A DNA stretch of 15,530 nucleotides from Desulfobacula sp. (GCA_011390085.1 JAABTB010000012.1:1-15530); one strand, 5' to 3'. Positions 6,622 through 15,455 are shown, numbered from the stretch's first letter. Numbers and translations are program-made. Notes: generated by a model not told the origin, from the sequence alone.

Positions 6622-7574
6622 CAGGCAAGGTGCTGATTATCGGCGGCAGCTATTTTGCCGGGCGATCCCTGGTTGAATTCCTTCTAAATCAGGGGGAAAA
6701 AGAAATTTTCACCTTTAACAGGGGCAATATTCCCTTGAATTTAAAAGGGGTGACGGAGTTTCACGGGGACAGGACATCCTGTGGTTCCATCCGGGAAGGC
6801 CTGCCACCACTGAATTGGGATGTGGTCATTGATTTTTGCGGGTATTCAGCCGAAGATATCGAATCTTTATTCCATGGCGTTTCCGGGGCCATCAGACATT
6901 ATATTTTTATCAGCACAGCCAGTGTGTATGATCATTCTGCCATGCCGCCCCTGGATGAAACCGCGGTAACCATCAAATCCCCCCAGCCTGAGCTGGGAGA
7001 CTATGCCGGCTATGCCTTTAATAAAATCAAGGCTGAAGAATACCTTAGGGCGATCTGCCGGGAAAAATCCATTCCCTGGACCATTCTGCGGCCTTCCATT
7101 CTTTACGGCCCGTTTAATTATGCCCCCCGGGAAACCTATTTTTTTGATCTGATGGAAAAAGACGCCCCCATCGTCATCCCGGAACATCATCTGGCCTTGT
7201 TTAATTTCATTTTTGTAGAAGACCTGTCAGCCATCATTGGCAAGTGTATGGAAACCAACAAATCATATGATCAGGTCTTTAATACGGTATCCCCTGAATT
7301 TTTGTCCTATAAGAAATTTGTGGAGATACTTGGCCTGATATCAGGGAAACCACTTAAAATTATTCAAAAAACCGTTCAAACCATTATGCAGGAAAGGATT
7401 CCCCTGCCGTTTTCCATGGATCACCATGAGGTGTATTCAGGGGATAAGCTTCAGAAGGCGTTTGGGTTCAAATTTACCCCCATGGCCCAGGGGATGCAGA
7501 AAACCTATGAATTTTATCGGTTCTTAAAGGAAAAAAATAAGGAAAAAGGGAGGCTGCTCAATGGATGTCTTTAA
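6615..7574 (+). CDS. NAD(P)-binding SDR, atypical extended (epimerase/dehydratase-like)
   Basis: The 319-residue protein is an extended short-chain dehydrogenase/reductase. The Rossmann start is VLIIGGSYFAGR (6-17), a GGxxFxG form typical of the atypical extended group related to CSP41 and isoflavone-reductase-like proteins rather than the classical GxxGxxG of GalE. FNRGN at 34-38 would contact the cofactor. FISTASVYD (98-106) and Y133-AFN-K137 supply the S/T-Y-K catalytic set, and RPSILYGP (159-166) is the usual extended-SDR strand-loop. A sugar-nucleotide or similar substrate is plausible but not shown. The start codon overlaps the DUF4037 gene and lies only one base after a GGGGGG run, so translation probably depends on coupling. 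The end overlaps the DUF4125 gene by 14 bases. Confidence 0.88.
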   Translation: MLTGKVLIIGGSYFAGRSLVEFLLNQGEKEIFTFNRGNIPLNLKGVTEFHGDRTSCGSIREGLPPLNWDVVIDFCGYSAEDIESLFHGVSGAIRHYIFISTASVYDHSAMPPLDETAVTIKSPQPELGDYAGYAFNKIKAEEYLRAICREKSIPWTILRPSILYGPFNYAPRETYFFDLMEKDAPIVIPEHHLALFNFIFVEDLSAIIGKCMETNKSYDQVFNTVSPEFLSYKKFVEILGLISGKPLKIIQKTVQTIMQERIPLPFSMDHHEVYSGDKLQKAFGFKFTPMAQGMQKTYEFYRFLKEKNKEKGRLLNGCL

Positions 7575-8145
7575 AAGAAGCAGGGAATTTCTGGTAAAAA
7601 GTATTCTGGATATGGAATTCACTATGTTCCGGGCGGTCAACGGGGACTTGAACGCGTCATGCCAGGAGAAGCCCGACGCATTCAGAAAGATCAGAGGAAG
7701 CATCTATGATTTCTGGTCCCACGAGATGCTGGAGTCCTATTTCAAGGATCTCGTGGTGGCAGCAAGAACGGGCCGGAATCTCGTTTTTGAAAAATATGCC
7801 AGAATGGACAACAAGATTCCAAAGGTCAACATGAACCCTTTGATAGATAACATCGTCGAGATTGAACAAAAGTGGCAGGATGATCTGAAGAAAAAATACC
7901 CGGCTGTTTACAGCCAGACCTGCCGGGACACGAATATGGCCCTGGACGGCAGTAATTTTAAAGTCTATCTTGCAAGCGAACTTGAGACCTATAGCGACAA
8001 TACCCTTCAAAATTATTGGAGTCATATCAAAAAGGCGTTTGATGATGGGGAGAACCTTTCCATTGAAATGCTGAGGCAGCTTGCAAAAAAAAGCGGAATT
8101 GACAGCCTTGAAAAACTTGAAACGCTCATTCAGGCAGAGATGTGA
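7561..8145 (+). CDS. DUF4125 family protein
   Basis: This 194-residue protein of unknown function matches my recollection of DUF4125: an N-terminal helix with ILDMEFTMFRAVN (15-27), C34-Q35 and FRKIR (41-45), a W52 region, then DLVVAARTGRNLVFEKYARM (63-82). It is soluble, mostly helical by appearance, and has no signal peptide or metal motif. The start is well supported by GGGAGG (7548-7553) seven bases upstream and overlaps the SDR gene by 14 bases. DUF4125 and DUF4037 genes are, as far as I recall, often neighbours in Firmicutes, so finding them around an SDR gene here suggests a conserved functional unit. No reaction can be assigned from sequence. Confidence 0.82.
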   Translation: MDVFKRSREFLVKSILDMEFTMFRAVNGDLNASCQEKPDAFRKIRGSIYDFWSHEMLESYFKDLVVAARTGRNLVFEKYARMDNKIPKVNMNPLIDNIVEIEQKWQDDLKKKYPAVYSQTCRDTNMALDGSNFKVYLASELETYSDNTLQNYWSHIKKAFDDGENLSIEMLRQLAKKSGIDSLEKLETLIQAEM

Positions 8146-8148
8146 ACC

Positions 8149-9687
8149 ATGAAATGGAATATAGGAAAAATTTTAAGCAAACGGGAATTGTATACTCCGG
8201 ATAAGGCAGCCCTTATTTTTGAAGACACTCCCATTACTTACCGGGAACTGAACCGGGAATCCAACCGGGTGGCCCATTTTTTTAAGGAAAAAGGCCTGAA
8301 AAAAGGAGATCGCGTTGCCGTGGACCTGGTCAACTGCCCTGAATTTCTCACCTGCTATTTTGCTGCAGCCAAGCTCGGTCTTATCTTTGTTCCCCTCAAC
8401 TACCGGCTGGTTTCGCAGGAACTGAAATACCAGATCAACCGTTGCCATTGCAGCTTTCTGGTGTTTAATGACCAGTTTAGCAAATACATAGACCCCATCA
8501 GGGATTCTCTGGAAGTCAAGAAGGAGAATTATGTCTGCGTAAGAGACAAGGCTCATGAAACCCCTTGCCCTTATTGGGCGTTGGACTATCACGGGACCAT
8601 TGAATTCTATCCCTTTCATGAACCTTTCCCGGATGAAGTTATTGATCTCGACGACCCCTTTATCATCATGTTTACCTCAGGGGTGACCGGTAACCCAAAA
8701 GGAGCGGTCCTGACCCACGGCCAGAACTATTTTAAATGTTTCAACATCATCAATTATACGGATATGCGGCAGGATGATATTTTCCAGTCCCAGGCCCCTT
8801 TATGCCATTCGGCCGGGCTCTGTGCCGTATCCACCCCTGCCCTGTGCCGCGGGGCCACGCTTTTGATGCGATCAAAGTTCGATCCTGAAAAATTTGCTCT
8901 GGATATTGAAACATACAAGGCCACCCTTGTCTTCGGGCTCAGCACCATGATGAAATTTGTTTTGCAAACCGGCATCCTGGACAAGGTTGATTTGAGCAGC
9001 GTCCGGTTTGCCTATGGCGGCGGCGAGAAAACCCACCAATCTTTTTTTGATGAGCTGGATAAAAAAGGGCTGCATCTTTTACCCGGATTCGGCCAGACAG
9101 AGAATTCCGCCATGGCCCTGATGCCAAAGAATGCCCCGAAAAGCAAAAACAGATCTGTAGGACTATCCAATTTTTTTACGGAATTATGGATTCAAAATGA
9201 AAAAGGAGAGAAGCTCGGGCCCGGAGAAATCGGTCAGATTATGGCCATCGGGCCCAATGTCATGAAGGAATACTGGGATATGCCGGGGGAGACCCGCGCC
9301 ACCCTTGTCAATGATGTGCTTCATACCGGGGATCTGGGATACATGGATGAAGACGGGTATCTCTATATTGTGGACCGGGTCAAGGATATGTACAGAAGCG
9401 GTGCGGAAAATGTTTATCCGGCAGAAATAGAGTCTGTTCTGATGGATCATCCGAAAATCGAGAGGGTGGCTGTTATCGGTGTACCGGATGAAAAATGGGG
9501 GGAGACCGGAAAAGCCTTTATCCTGTGTCATAAAGGAAAGACCATTCGCTTTGAAGAGGTCGTTTCGTTTTTGGAGGGAAGGCTTGCCGGGTTTAAATTT
9601 CCAAAATCGATCCAATTGGTTGATTCAATGCCGACGACTGTAACCGGCAAGCTGAAAAAGGGGGTGTTGAAAGAACAATATTGTTAA
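8149..9687 (+). CDS. Class I adenylate-forming enzyme, probable acyl-CoA synthetase/ligase
   Basis: The 512-residue protein is a complete ANL-superfamily enzyme that would activate a carboxylic acid via its acyl-adenylate to a CoA thioester. Core motifs in order: FTSGVTGNPKG (175-185, phosphate-binding loop), GFGQTENS (313-320), LHTGDLGYMDEDGYLYIVDR (391-410), RSGAENVYPAEIE (416-428) and TVTGKLKK (497-504), with K501 in the position of the catalytic C-terminal lysine. The P-loop is odd: V179 replaces the usual Ser/Thr of TSG[ST]TG. Length and the GAENVYP form resemble fatty or aromatic acyl-CoA synthetases, but the substrate cannot be fixed. It starts three bases after the DUF4125 stop with a poor ribosome-binding site, so it may depend on upstream translation. 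With etfBA and EMO nearby, feeding a beta-oxidation-like pathway is a reasonable inference. Confidence 0.92.
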   Translation: MKWNIGKILSKRELYTPDKAALIFEDTPITYRELNRESNRVAHFFKEKGLKKGDRVAVDLVNCPEFLTCYFAAAKLGLIFVPLNYRLVSQELKYQINRCHCSFLVFNDQFSKYIDPIRDSLEVKKENYVCVRDKAHETPCPYWALDYHGTIEFYPFHEPFPDEVIDLDDPFIIMFTSGVTGNPKGAVLTHGQNYFKCFNIINYTDMRQDDIFQSQAPLCHSAGLCAVSTPALCRGATLLMRSKFDPEKFALDIETYKATLVFGLSTMMKFVLQTGILDKVDLSSVRFAYGGGEKTHQSFFDELDKKGLHLLPGFGQTENSAMALMPKNAPKSKNRSVGLSNFFTELWIQNEKGEKLGPGEIGQIMAIGPNVMKEYWDMPGETRATLVNDVLHTGDLGYMDEDGYLYIVDRVKDMYRSGAENVYPAEIESVLMDHPKIERVAVIGVPDEKWGETGKAFILCHKGKTIRFEEVVSFLEGRLAGFKFPKSIQLVDSMPTTVTGKLKKGVLKEQYC

Positions 9688-9767
9688 CGCTGTAGGACTG
9701 CATGTATCTTCTCTTTCAGGTTTACGAAAGCTTTGTGTTTTTGTTTGTATAGGAACCGCATAAGCTG

Positions 9768-9796
9768 TTGAAAAGCTGAAGGAAACATAATATAGT
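9768..9796 (+). promoter_or_regulatory. Predicted sigma70-type promoter of the sucCD-frdCAB operon
   Basis: TTGAAA (9768-9773) and TATAGT (9791-9796) are separated by exactly 17 bases, each one mismatch from consensus. They lie in the only substantial intergenic gap (9688-9866). Transcription would begin near 9803, leaving a leader of about 64 bases that ends in AAGGA six bases before sucC. Two AAGCTG copies (9762-9767 and 9773-9778), 11 bases apart, flank the -35 box and could be a regulator site. The rest of the gap holds no open frame and no clear terminator for the upstream ligase. Confidence 0.7.
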
Positions 9797-9866
9797 ACTA
9801 ATTTATTTAAAAAAAGGGGGTGAACTGTTTAACCCGACAGCTCCCTCAAAGCGATAAGGAAATAAG

Positions 9867-11027
9867 ATGAAGATACATGAATATCAGGCAAAGGAATTGT
9901 TCAGAAAATTCAATATCCCGGTTGCCCGAAGCGGTGTGGCATTTTCAAAGGAAGAGGCGCTGAAGATATCGGTGGGTCTTGGCGGGTTCCCGGTGGTTGT
10001 AAAGGCACAGATTCATGCCGGGGGCAGGGGAAAAGGCGGCGGTGTAAAGCTTGCAGCCAACCCGGAGCAGGTTCTGACCATTGCAGAGCAATTTCTCGGC
10101 ATGACCCTGGTGACCCATCAGACAGGGTCGGAAGGTCGAATTGTCAGAAAAGTGCTGGTTGAGGCCGGACAGAGTATTGATAAAGAATATTATTTAAGCC
10201 TCCTGGTGGACCGGCAGACTGAAAAAATAGTGATCATGGCCAGTCAGGCCGGGGGGATTGATATTGAAAATGTGGCTGAAAAGACCCCTGAGAAAATCTT
10301 CAAGGTTTATGTAGACCCACTTCTGGGCATACAGGGCTATCAGATGCGGGAAGTTGGTTTCAGGCTTGGTTTTCCGGCACCTGCCATGAAACAGTTGTAT
10401 GGAATGCTGTTTAATTTGTATAAATTTTTTGTGGAATATGATGCATCTCTTGTGGAGATCAATCCCTTGATCCTTACCTCGGGCGGAACCGTCCTGGCCC
10501 TGGATGCCAAAGTGGATTTCGATTCAAACGCCCTTTACAGGCATAAGGATCTTCTGGAATTCAGGGATTTTGGAGAAGAAGACCCCATGGAAGTGGACGC
10601 ATCCCGGTACAGCTTGAATTATATCAACCTGGACGGAAATGTGGGCAATATAGTCAATGGCGCCGGTCTGGCCATGGCCACCATGGACATTATCAAAAAT
10701 GCCGGGGCAACGCCTGCCAATTTCATGGATGTGGGCGGCGGCGCCAGTTCCGAGCAGGTGGAAAACGCCTTCAGGATCATCCTGGCAGACCCCAAGGTCA
10801 AGGCCATCCTGATCAATATCTTCGGAGGTATTTTGAGGTGTGATGTGTTTGCCAGAGGGGTTGTGGAGGCGGCCAAGAAAACCGGAGTGAACATTCCGGT
10901 GGTGGTGCGCATGGAAGGCACCAATGTGGAAATGGGTAAACAGATCCTGGCAGAGTCCGGCCTCAATCTGACCAGTGCTTCCGATCTTTTGGATGCTGCT
11001 GCTAAAATTGCGGCTGCCGTTAACTAA
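9867..11027 (+). CDS. sucC: Succinyl-CoA synthetase (ADP-forming) beta subunit
   Basis: The 386-residue protein is nearly the length of E. coli SucC (388). With SucD it interconverts succinyl-CoA plus ADP and phosphate with succinate, CoA and ATP in the cytoplasm. It has the ATP-grasp opening MKIHEYQAKELF, a nucleotide-binding KAQIHAGGRGKGGG stretch (46-59), EINP (197-200) and LDAK (212-215) with N199 and D213 for magnesium, NGAG (264-267) and FGGI (319-322) for the CoA/phosphohistidine side. These residues fall at the E. coli numbers. AAGGA lies six bases before the ATG. It is the first gene after the predicted promoter. Malate-CoA ligase is a homologous alternative, but pairing with frdCAB favours succinate. 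The stop codon overlaps the sucD ribosome-binding site. Confidence 0.96.
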   Translation: MKIHEYQAKELFRKFNIPVARSGVAFSKEEALKISVGLGGFPVVVKAQIHAGGRGKGGGVKLAANPEQVLTIAEQFLGMTLVTHQTGSEGRIVRKVLVEAGQSIDKEYYLSLLVDRQTEKIVIMASQAGGIDIENVAEKTPEKIFKVYVDPLLGIQGYQMREVGFRLGFPAPAMKQLYGMLFNLYKFFVEYDASLVEINPLILTSGGTVLALDAKVDFDSNALYRHKDLLEFRDFGEEDPMEVDASRYSLNYINLDGNVGNIVNGAGLAMATMDIIKNAGATPANFMDVGGGASSEQVENAFRIILADPKVKAILINIFGGILRCDVFARGVVEAAKKTGVNIPVVVRMEGTNVEMGKQILAESGLNLTSASDLLDAAAKIAAAVN

Positions 11028-11042
11028 AGGAGATGCATTGTG
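11026..11042 (+). promoter_or_regulatory. Ribosome-binding site that fixes the GTG start of sucD
   Basis: AAAGGAG (11026-11032) lies seven bases before GTG at 11040. An ATG at 11033 directly abuts it in another frame and cannot be the start. GTG gives the conserved SucD N-terminus beginning [14 protein letters not shown]. Confidence 0.8.
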
Positions 11043-11906
11043 GGTATATTTGTCAATAAGAATACAAGGGTTCTGATTCAAGGCATCACCGGAAAAGAGG
11101 GCAGCTTTCATGCCAGAGCGTGCATCGAGTACGGCACAAAGGTGGTGGCAGGCATTACCCCCGGCAAAGGGGGCCAGAAAATGGATGATGTGCCGGTGTT
11201 TGATACGGTGAGCCAAGCCGTCAAAGAGACCGGGGCCAATGCCAGCCTGATTTTTGTTCCGCCGCCGTTTGGGGCCGATGCCATTGTCGAGGCAGCCGAT
11301 TCCGGAGTGGATATGATTGTGACCATTACAGAAGGCATTCCCATACTGGACATGCTGAAAGTGAAAAATTATCTGGCCACAAAAAATTGCCGGCTCATCG
11401 GACCCAACTGTCCGGGAATTATCACCCCGGGTGAATGCAAGATCGGCATCATGCCGGGCAAGATTCATAAAAAGGGCAACATCGGTGTGGTCTCGCGGTC
11501 CGGGACCCTGACCTATGAAGTGGTAGATCAGTTGACAAAAGCAGGTCTCGGCCAATCCACCTGTATCGGTATCGGCGGTGATCCGGTGACGGGAACCAGT
11601 TTTATTGATGTCCTGGCTGCCTTTGAAGCCGATGAAGACACCCACGGGGTCGTCATGGTCGGTGAAATCGGCGGAAGCACGGAAGAACAGGCCGCCGCCT
11701 ATATTAAAAAACACATGACCAAACCCGTGGTGGGATTCATTGCCGGGTTGACGGCTCCTCCGGGCAGGCGGATGGGCCATGCCGGCGCCATCATTTCAGG
11801 CTCCAGCGGGACGGGCGCAGCAAAAATCCAGGCCTTCAGGGAAAACGGGGTTCATACCTGTGAAAATTTAGGAGAGATCGGCCGGATTTGTAAAACCATA
11901 TTTTAG
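11040..11906 (+). CDS. sucD: Succinyl-CoA synthetase (ADP-forming) alpha subunit
   Basis: The 288-residue protein (E. coli SucD is 289) binds CoA and carries the catalytic phosphohistidine. [10 protein letters not shown] (15-24) is the CoA-binding loop, GPNCPG (121-126) contains the conserved cysteine, GEIGGSTEE (208-216) is the glutamate-bearing segment, and [10 protein letters not shown] (242-251) places the phosphorylated histidine at H247. All family motifs are intact and in order. It starts with GTG and follows sucC by 12 bases, consistent with equal synthesis of both subunits. In this context the enzyme makes ATP by substrate-level phosphorylation and hands succinate to the membrane complex encoded next, or runs in reverse to activate succinate. 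Confidence 0.97.
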   Translation: MGIFVNKNTRVLIQGITGKEGSFHARACIEYGTKVVAGITPGKGGQKMDDVPVFDTVSQAVKETGANASLIFVPPPFGADAIVEAADSGVDMIVTITEGIPILDMLKVKNYLATKNCRLIGPNCPGIITPGECKIGIMPGKIHKKGNIGVVSRSGTLTYEVVDQLTKAGLGQSTCIGIGGDPVTGTSFIDVLAAFEADEDTHGVVMVGEIGGSTEEQAAAYIKKHMTKPVVGFIAGLTAPPGRRMGHAGAIISGSSGTGAAKIQAFRENGVHTCENLGEIGRICKTIF

Positions 11907-11928
11907 CCGCATCTAAACGGTAAATTAT

Positions 11929-11943
11929 AAGGAGGTTGATTTG
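11929..11943 (+). promoter_or_regulatory. Consensus ribosome-binding site that fixes the TTG start of frdC
   Basis: A perfect AAGGAGG (11929-11935) lies five bases before TTG at 11941. The next in-frame methionine (residue 36) is inside the first membrane helix, so TTG must be the start. A rare start codon paired with an unusually strong site may set membrane-subunit dosage. Confidence 0.8.
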
Positions 11944-12738
11944 GAGAGTTATACAATTGAATCGAACAAGAAAAAGAGCAGGCTACCGGCCCGGCTTGAT
12001 TTTGCCCAGAGCGCAACAGGTTTGATCCTGGGGCTGTTCATCTGGATGCATCTGTTGTTTGACGGCAGCATCATTTTTGGGAAAAAAGCCTTTTCCTTTG
12101 TTACGGGAATGCTGGAGCTGTCCTTTCTCTCGGATACGGGCCATGGATTTCCCATTATCGTCTTTTTTGCCGTAGTGGTCATCTCCATTCTGTTTATCAC
12201 CCATGCCCTGCTGGGGATGAGAAAATTTCCCAACTCTTACCAGCAGCACAGGATTATGGCAGACCAGGTGATCATGACCAACCATATGGAAACCAAGCTC
12301 TGGTATGTCCAGGTGATCACCGGTTTTATCATGTTTTTTGCAGGGTCGGTTCATCTGTATACCATGTTTGCCAATCCGGGCAGCGTTGATCCGTATCTGT
12401 CGGCAGACCGGGTGGTTTCCGGCAATATGTGGTTTTTGTACCTGGTTCTCCTGGTTTGCGTCGTGCTTCACGCCAATATCGGCCTTTACCGGCTCTGCAT
12501 GAAATGGGGATGGTTCAGCGGCAAAGATGCCAAACGATCAAGACTGAAACTCCAAATGCTGAGAAACCGGATCATCGTCTTTTATCTGGTCATCGGCGTT
12601 CTTGGCATACTGGCCTTTACCATCGTCGGCATGGGCCACAGGGACAAGGTCGGAGAAAGATATCTCGGGCAGACGACATCACTGGAAATGCCTCAGGGGT
12701 TGGTACAGACCCGATATATTGAAGACTCAAACGAATAA
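11941..12738 (+). CDS. frdC: Fumarate reductase/succinate dehydrogenase dihaem cytochrome b subunit
   Basis: The 265-residue membrane anchor has five hydrophobic segments (near 22-45, 70-92, 122-145, 163-186 and 208-231). H37, H88, H138 and H177 have spacings of 51, 50 and 39, nearly those of the four haem ligands in Wolinella FrdC (H44, H93, H143, H182). This marks a type-B, single-subunit, two-haem menaquinone-reactive anchor. E59 lies 22 residues after H37, as Wolinella Glu66 does after H44, and should be at the quinone site. Two residues before H177, where Wolinella has the E-pathway Glu180, this protein has V175. Translation begins at TTG after AAGGAGG. The order C-A-B is that of the Wolinella-type operon. 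The direction of catalysis in the cell is not fixed by sequence. Confidence 0.92.
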   Translation: MESYTIESNKKKSRLPARLDFAQSATGLILGLFIWMHLLFDGSIIFGKKAFSFVTGMLELSFLSDTGHGFPIIVFFAVVVISILFITHALLGMRKFPNSYQQHRIMADQVIMTNHMETKLWYVQVITGFIMFFAGSVHLYTMFANPGSVDPYLSADRVVSGNMWFLYLVLLVCVVLHANIGLYRLCMKWGWFSGKDAKRSRLKLQMLRNRIIVFYLVIGVLGILAFTIVGMGHRDKVGERYLGQTTSLEMPQGLVQTRYIEDSNE

Positions 12739-12750
12739 GGGGACAGCTAA

Positions 12751-14721
12751 ATGAAAGTCATATATACGGATTCACTTGTAATCGGCGGGGGCCTGGCAGG
12801 GCTGAGAGTGGCCATCGCATCCATGCAGAGGGGATATGATACCATCGTCCTTTCCCTGATTCCTGCCAAACGGTCCCATTCTGCGGCGGCCCAGGGCGGT
12901 ATGCAGGCCAGTCTCGGGGCCTGTATCAAGGGCGATGGGGATGATGAAGACATCCATTTTGCAGATACGGTCAAGGGAAGCGACTGGGGATGCGACCAGG
13001 ATGTGGCCCGGATGTTTGTCAACACTTCCCCCAAGGCCATCCGCCAACTGGCGGCCTGGGGCGTGCCCTGGTCCAGAGTCAGGGGAGGGGACCGGGAAGT
13101 GGTCATCAATGGGGAAAAGGTTACCATTACGGAAAAAGCCGAGGCCCACGGCCTGATTTCAGCCAGGGATTTCGGCGGTACCAAGAAATGGAGGACCTGC
13201 TTTACCTCGGACGGCGCCGGTCATACCATGCTCTATGCCATGGACAACAAGGCCATCCAGATGGGGATCCCGGTTCATGAACGCAAAGAAGCCCTGGCTC
13301 TGATCCATGACGGCGGGGTCTGTTACGGGGCCATTGTCAGGGACCTGATCACGGGAGACCTTATCGCCTATGTGGCCAAGGCCACGACCATTGCCACGGG
13401 GGGATACGGAAGACTCTATTCCGTGACTACCAATGCCGTCATTTCCGAAGGCATCGGCAATGCCATTGTCCTTGAAACCGGCATCGCCCCCCTGGGCAAT
13501 ATGGAAGCGGTCCAGTTCCACCCCACGGCCATTGTGCCCGTCGGAATCCTGACCACGGAAGGATGCCGCGGCGATGGCGGGCTTTTGCTGGACCGGGACG
13601 GCTACCGGTTCATGCCGGATTATGAACCGGAGAAAAAAGAACTGGCCTCCAGGGACGTGGTGTCCCGGAGAATGACCGAGCACATGAGAAAAGGCAAAGG
13701 GGTGCCTTCCCGGTATGGGGATCATCTCTGGCTGGATATCCGGCTTCTGGGCCGTAAACACATTGAAAAGAATTTAAGGGAAGTCAAAGAAATCTGTGAA
13801 TATTTCCTCGGCATTGACCCGGTGGAGGAACTCATTCCGGTAAGACCCACCCAGCATTATTCCATGGGCGGGGTCAGGACCAGAGCCACGGGAGAAAGCC
13901 CAACCCTCAAGGGGCTTTTCTCTGCCGGCGAAGCAGCCTGCTGGGATATGCACGGATTCAACCGCCTGGGGGGCAATTCCGTTGCCGAAACCGTTGTGGC
14001 CGGCATGATCGTGGGAGAGTATGTGGCGGATTATTGTGGGGCAAATCCATTAAACATCAGCACCATTGCCATTGAGCATTTCATGCAACAGGAAGAAAAG
14101 AAAATCACAGACCTTCTGTTCAGAGATCATGGAGAAAATCCCTTTCAGTTGAAGGCTGAAATGCAGAAAATCATGATGGACAAGGTCGGCATCTTCAGAA
14201 ACGGACCGGATCTGGAGCAGGCGGTTGAAGAATTGAAGTCCTTGAACCAGAGGGCCAAAAATATTGCCCTGCGAAACCGGATCTCTTCTTCCAATCCTGA
14301 ACTGGTGGAGGCCATCCGGGTGCCGAAAATGATCAAACTGGCCCAGTGTGTGGCCTATGGGGCCCTTCTGCGGAAGGAAAGCCGCGGCGCCCATGCCAGG
14401 GAAGATTATCCTGAAAGAAATGACAAGGATTGGCTGAAAAGAACCCTGACCACCTGGACGGATGAAAATGCTGATTTGCCCGATGTCGCCTATGAAGAAC
14501 TGGATATCACGAAGATGGAAATGCCTCCGGGATCAAGGGGATATGGGGTGGACAATATTGTCCATCATCCGGACACAAAAAAAAGAATCAGCCGGATAGA
14601 AACCATACGGGAAGCCAACCCCGGCGCAGACCGGTTTGAGATTCAGGAACTCTTGAATCCCATCACCATTCCTGAAAAATTCAAAGGCAAAAACGAGCGT
14701 ATCGGCAGGGGGTTTAAATAA
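12751..14721 (+). CDS. frdA: Fumarate reductase/succinate dehydrogenase flavoprotein subunit
   Basis: The 656-residue flavoprotein interconverts fumarate and succinate. The N-terminal FAD-binding IGGGLAGLR (11-19) precedes [10 protein letters not shown] (41-50), where H43 is the expected site of covalent FAD attachment. Catalytic residues appear at positions matching Wolinella FrdA numbering: H257 in QFHPTA, R301 in ASRDVVSRR, and H369 in [19 protein letters not shown] (401-410) supplies the next substrate arginine (R405). The protein is complete, with no signal peptide, so the active site faces the cytoplasm, unlike the periplasmic-facing MfrA-type enzymes. AAGGGG lies eight bases before the ATG. 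The stop shares one base with the frdB start (TAATG). Strong similarity to menaquinone-linked enzymes fits the dihaem FrdC. Confidence 0.97.
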   Translation: MKVIYTDSLVIGGGLAGLRVAIASMQRGYDTIVLSLIPAKRSHSAAAQGGMQASLGACIKGDGDDEDIHFADTVKGSDWGCDQDVARMFVNTSPKAIRQLAAWGVPWSRVRGGDREVVINGEKVTITEKAEAHGLISARDFGGTKKWRTCFTSDGAGHTMLYAMDNKAIQMGIPVHERKEALALIHDGGVCYGAIVRDLITGDLIAYVAKATTIATGGYGRLYSVTTNAVISEGIGNAIVLETGIAPLGNMEAVQFHPTAIVPVGILTTEGCRGDGGLLLDRDGYRFMPDYEPEKKELASRDVVSRRMTEHMRKGKGVPSRYGDHLWLDIRLLGRKHIEKNLREVKEICEYFLGIDPVEELIPVRPTQHYSMGGVRTRATGESPTLKGLFSAGEAACWDMHGFNRLGGNSVAETVVAGMIVGEYVADYCGANPLNISTIAIEHFMQQEEKKITDLLFRDHGENPFQLKAEMQKIMMDKVGIFRNGPDLEQAVEELKSLNQRAKNIALRNRISSSNPELVEAIRVPKMIKLAQCVAYGALLRKESRGAHAREDYPERNDKDWLKRTLTTWTDENADLPDVAYEELDITKMEMPPGSRGYGVDNIVHHPDTKKRISRIETIREANPGADRFEIQELLNPITIPEKFKGKNERIGRGFK

Positions 14722-15455
14722 TGAGCGAGAATGAAAGAGTCTTAAAATTCCAGATATTCAGATATAATCCGCAGAAAAAGGGTGACAAGCCCCGCATGGT
14801 CACCTATGAGATCACAGAGGCCCCCGGGATGACGGTTTTTATTGCATTGAACGAAATCCGGGAGCAGCAGGATTCGTCCCTGCAATTTGATTTTGTCTGC
14901 AGGGCCGGCATCTGCGGGTCCTGCGCCATGGTCATCAATGGTCAGCCGACTCTGGCATGCCGGACCCTGACCTCAAAATACGAAAGCGGCGAGATTAAGC
15001 TATTGCCCTTACCCGGATTTGAGCTTATCGGCGATCTGTCCGTCAATACGGGAAAATTCATGCGGGCCATGTCCGAACGGGTGGAATCCTGGATCCATGA
15101 TACCCAAGCAGACAAGGTGGATTATAACAAACTGGAGGAACGCATGGACCCGGATGTGGCAGACCAGATCTATGAGCTGGAGCGGTGTGTGGAATGCGGC
15201 TGCTGCGTGTCGGCCTGCGCCACCAAGCGCATGAGGCCTGATTTTCTGTCGGCCGTGGGATTCATGCGCCTGGCCCGGTTTGCCCTGGACCCCAGGGACA
15301 AGCGCACGGATGAAGAATTTTATGAAATCATGGGGGATGATGACGGTGTTTTCGGATGCATGACCCTTCTGGGGTGTGAAGACTATTGCCCCAAAGATCT
15401 GCCCCACCAGACCCAGATTGCCTATCTGAGGCGGAAAATGGTCCTTGTGAAATAG
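14721..15455 (+). CDS. frdB: Fumarate reductase/succinate dehydrogenase iron-sulfur subunit
   Basis: The 244-residue protein passes electrons between the flavin of FrdA and the haems of FrdC. Its plant-type ferredoxin domain has C60, C65, C68 and C80 for [2Fe-2S]. The C-terminal domain has C156/C159/C162 with C223-P for [4Fe-4S], and C166, C213 and C219 for [3Fe-4S]. All cluster ligands are present. C161 is an extra cysteine within CVECGCC, as in several epsilon-proteobacterial homologues to my recollection. The start codon overlaps the frdA stop by one base, which indicates coupled translation. It is the last gene of the operon in this window, and a strong hairpin follows 27 bases after the stop. 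Confidence 0.97.
   Translation: MSENERVLKFQIFRYNPQKKGDKPRMVTYEITEAPGMTVFIALNEIREQQDSSLQFDFVCRAGICGSCAMVINGQPTLACRTLTSKYESGEIKLLPLPGFELIGDLSVNTGKFMRAMSERVESWIHDTQADKVDYNKLEERMDPDVADQIYELERCVECGCCVSACATKRMRPDFLSAVGFMRLARFALDPRDKRTDEEFYEIMGDDDGVFGCMTLLGCEDYCPKDLPHQTQIAYLRRKMVLVK

Noticed and set aside
9731..9750. Possible terminator after the acyl-CoA ligase (AAAGCTTT followed by T-rich sequence)
   Set aside because: The palindrome has no loop and only four A/T-rich pairs per arm, so a stable hairpin is unlikely.
9816..9848. Possible structured leader or riboswitch before sucC (GGGGGTGAACTGT...ACAGCTCCC)
   Set aside because: Only four-base stems with a mismatched internal loop can be drawn. 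It is too short and weak for any known riboswitch.
10524..11780. Long open frame (418 codons) on the minus strand across sucC and sucD
   Set aside because: It is a shadow of two well-conserved genes, spans their junction, and its His/Gly/Asp-rich translation resembles no protein family.
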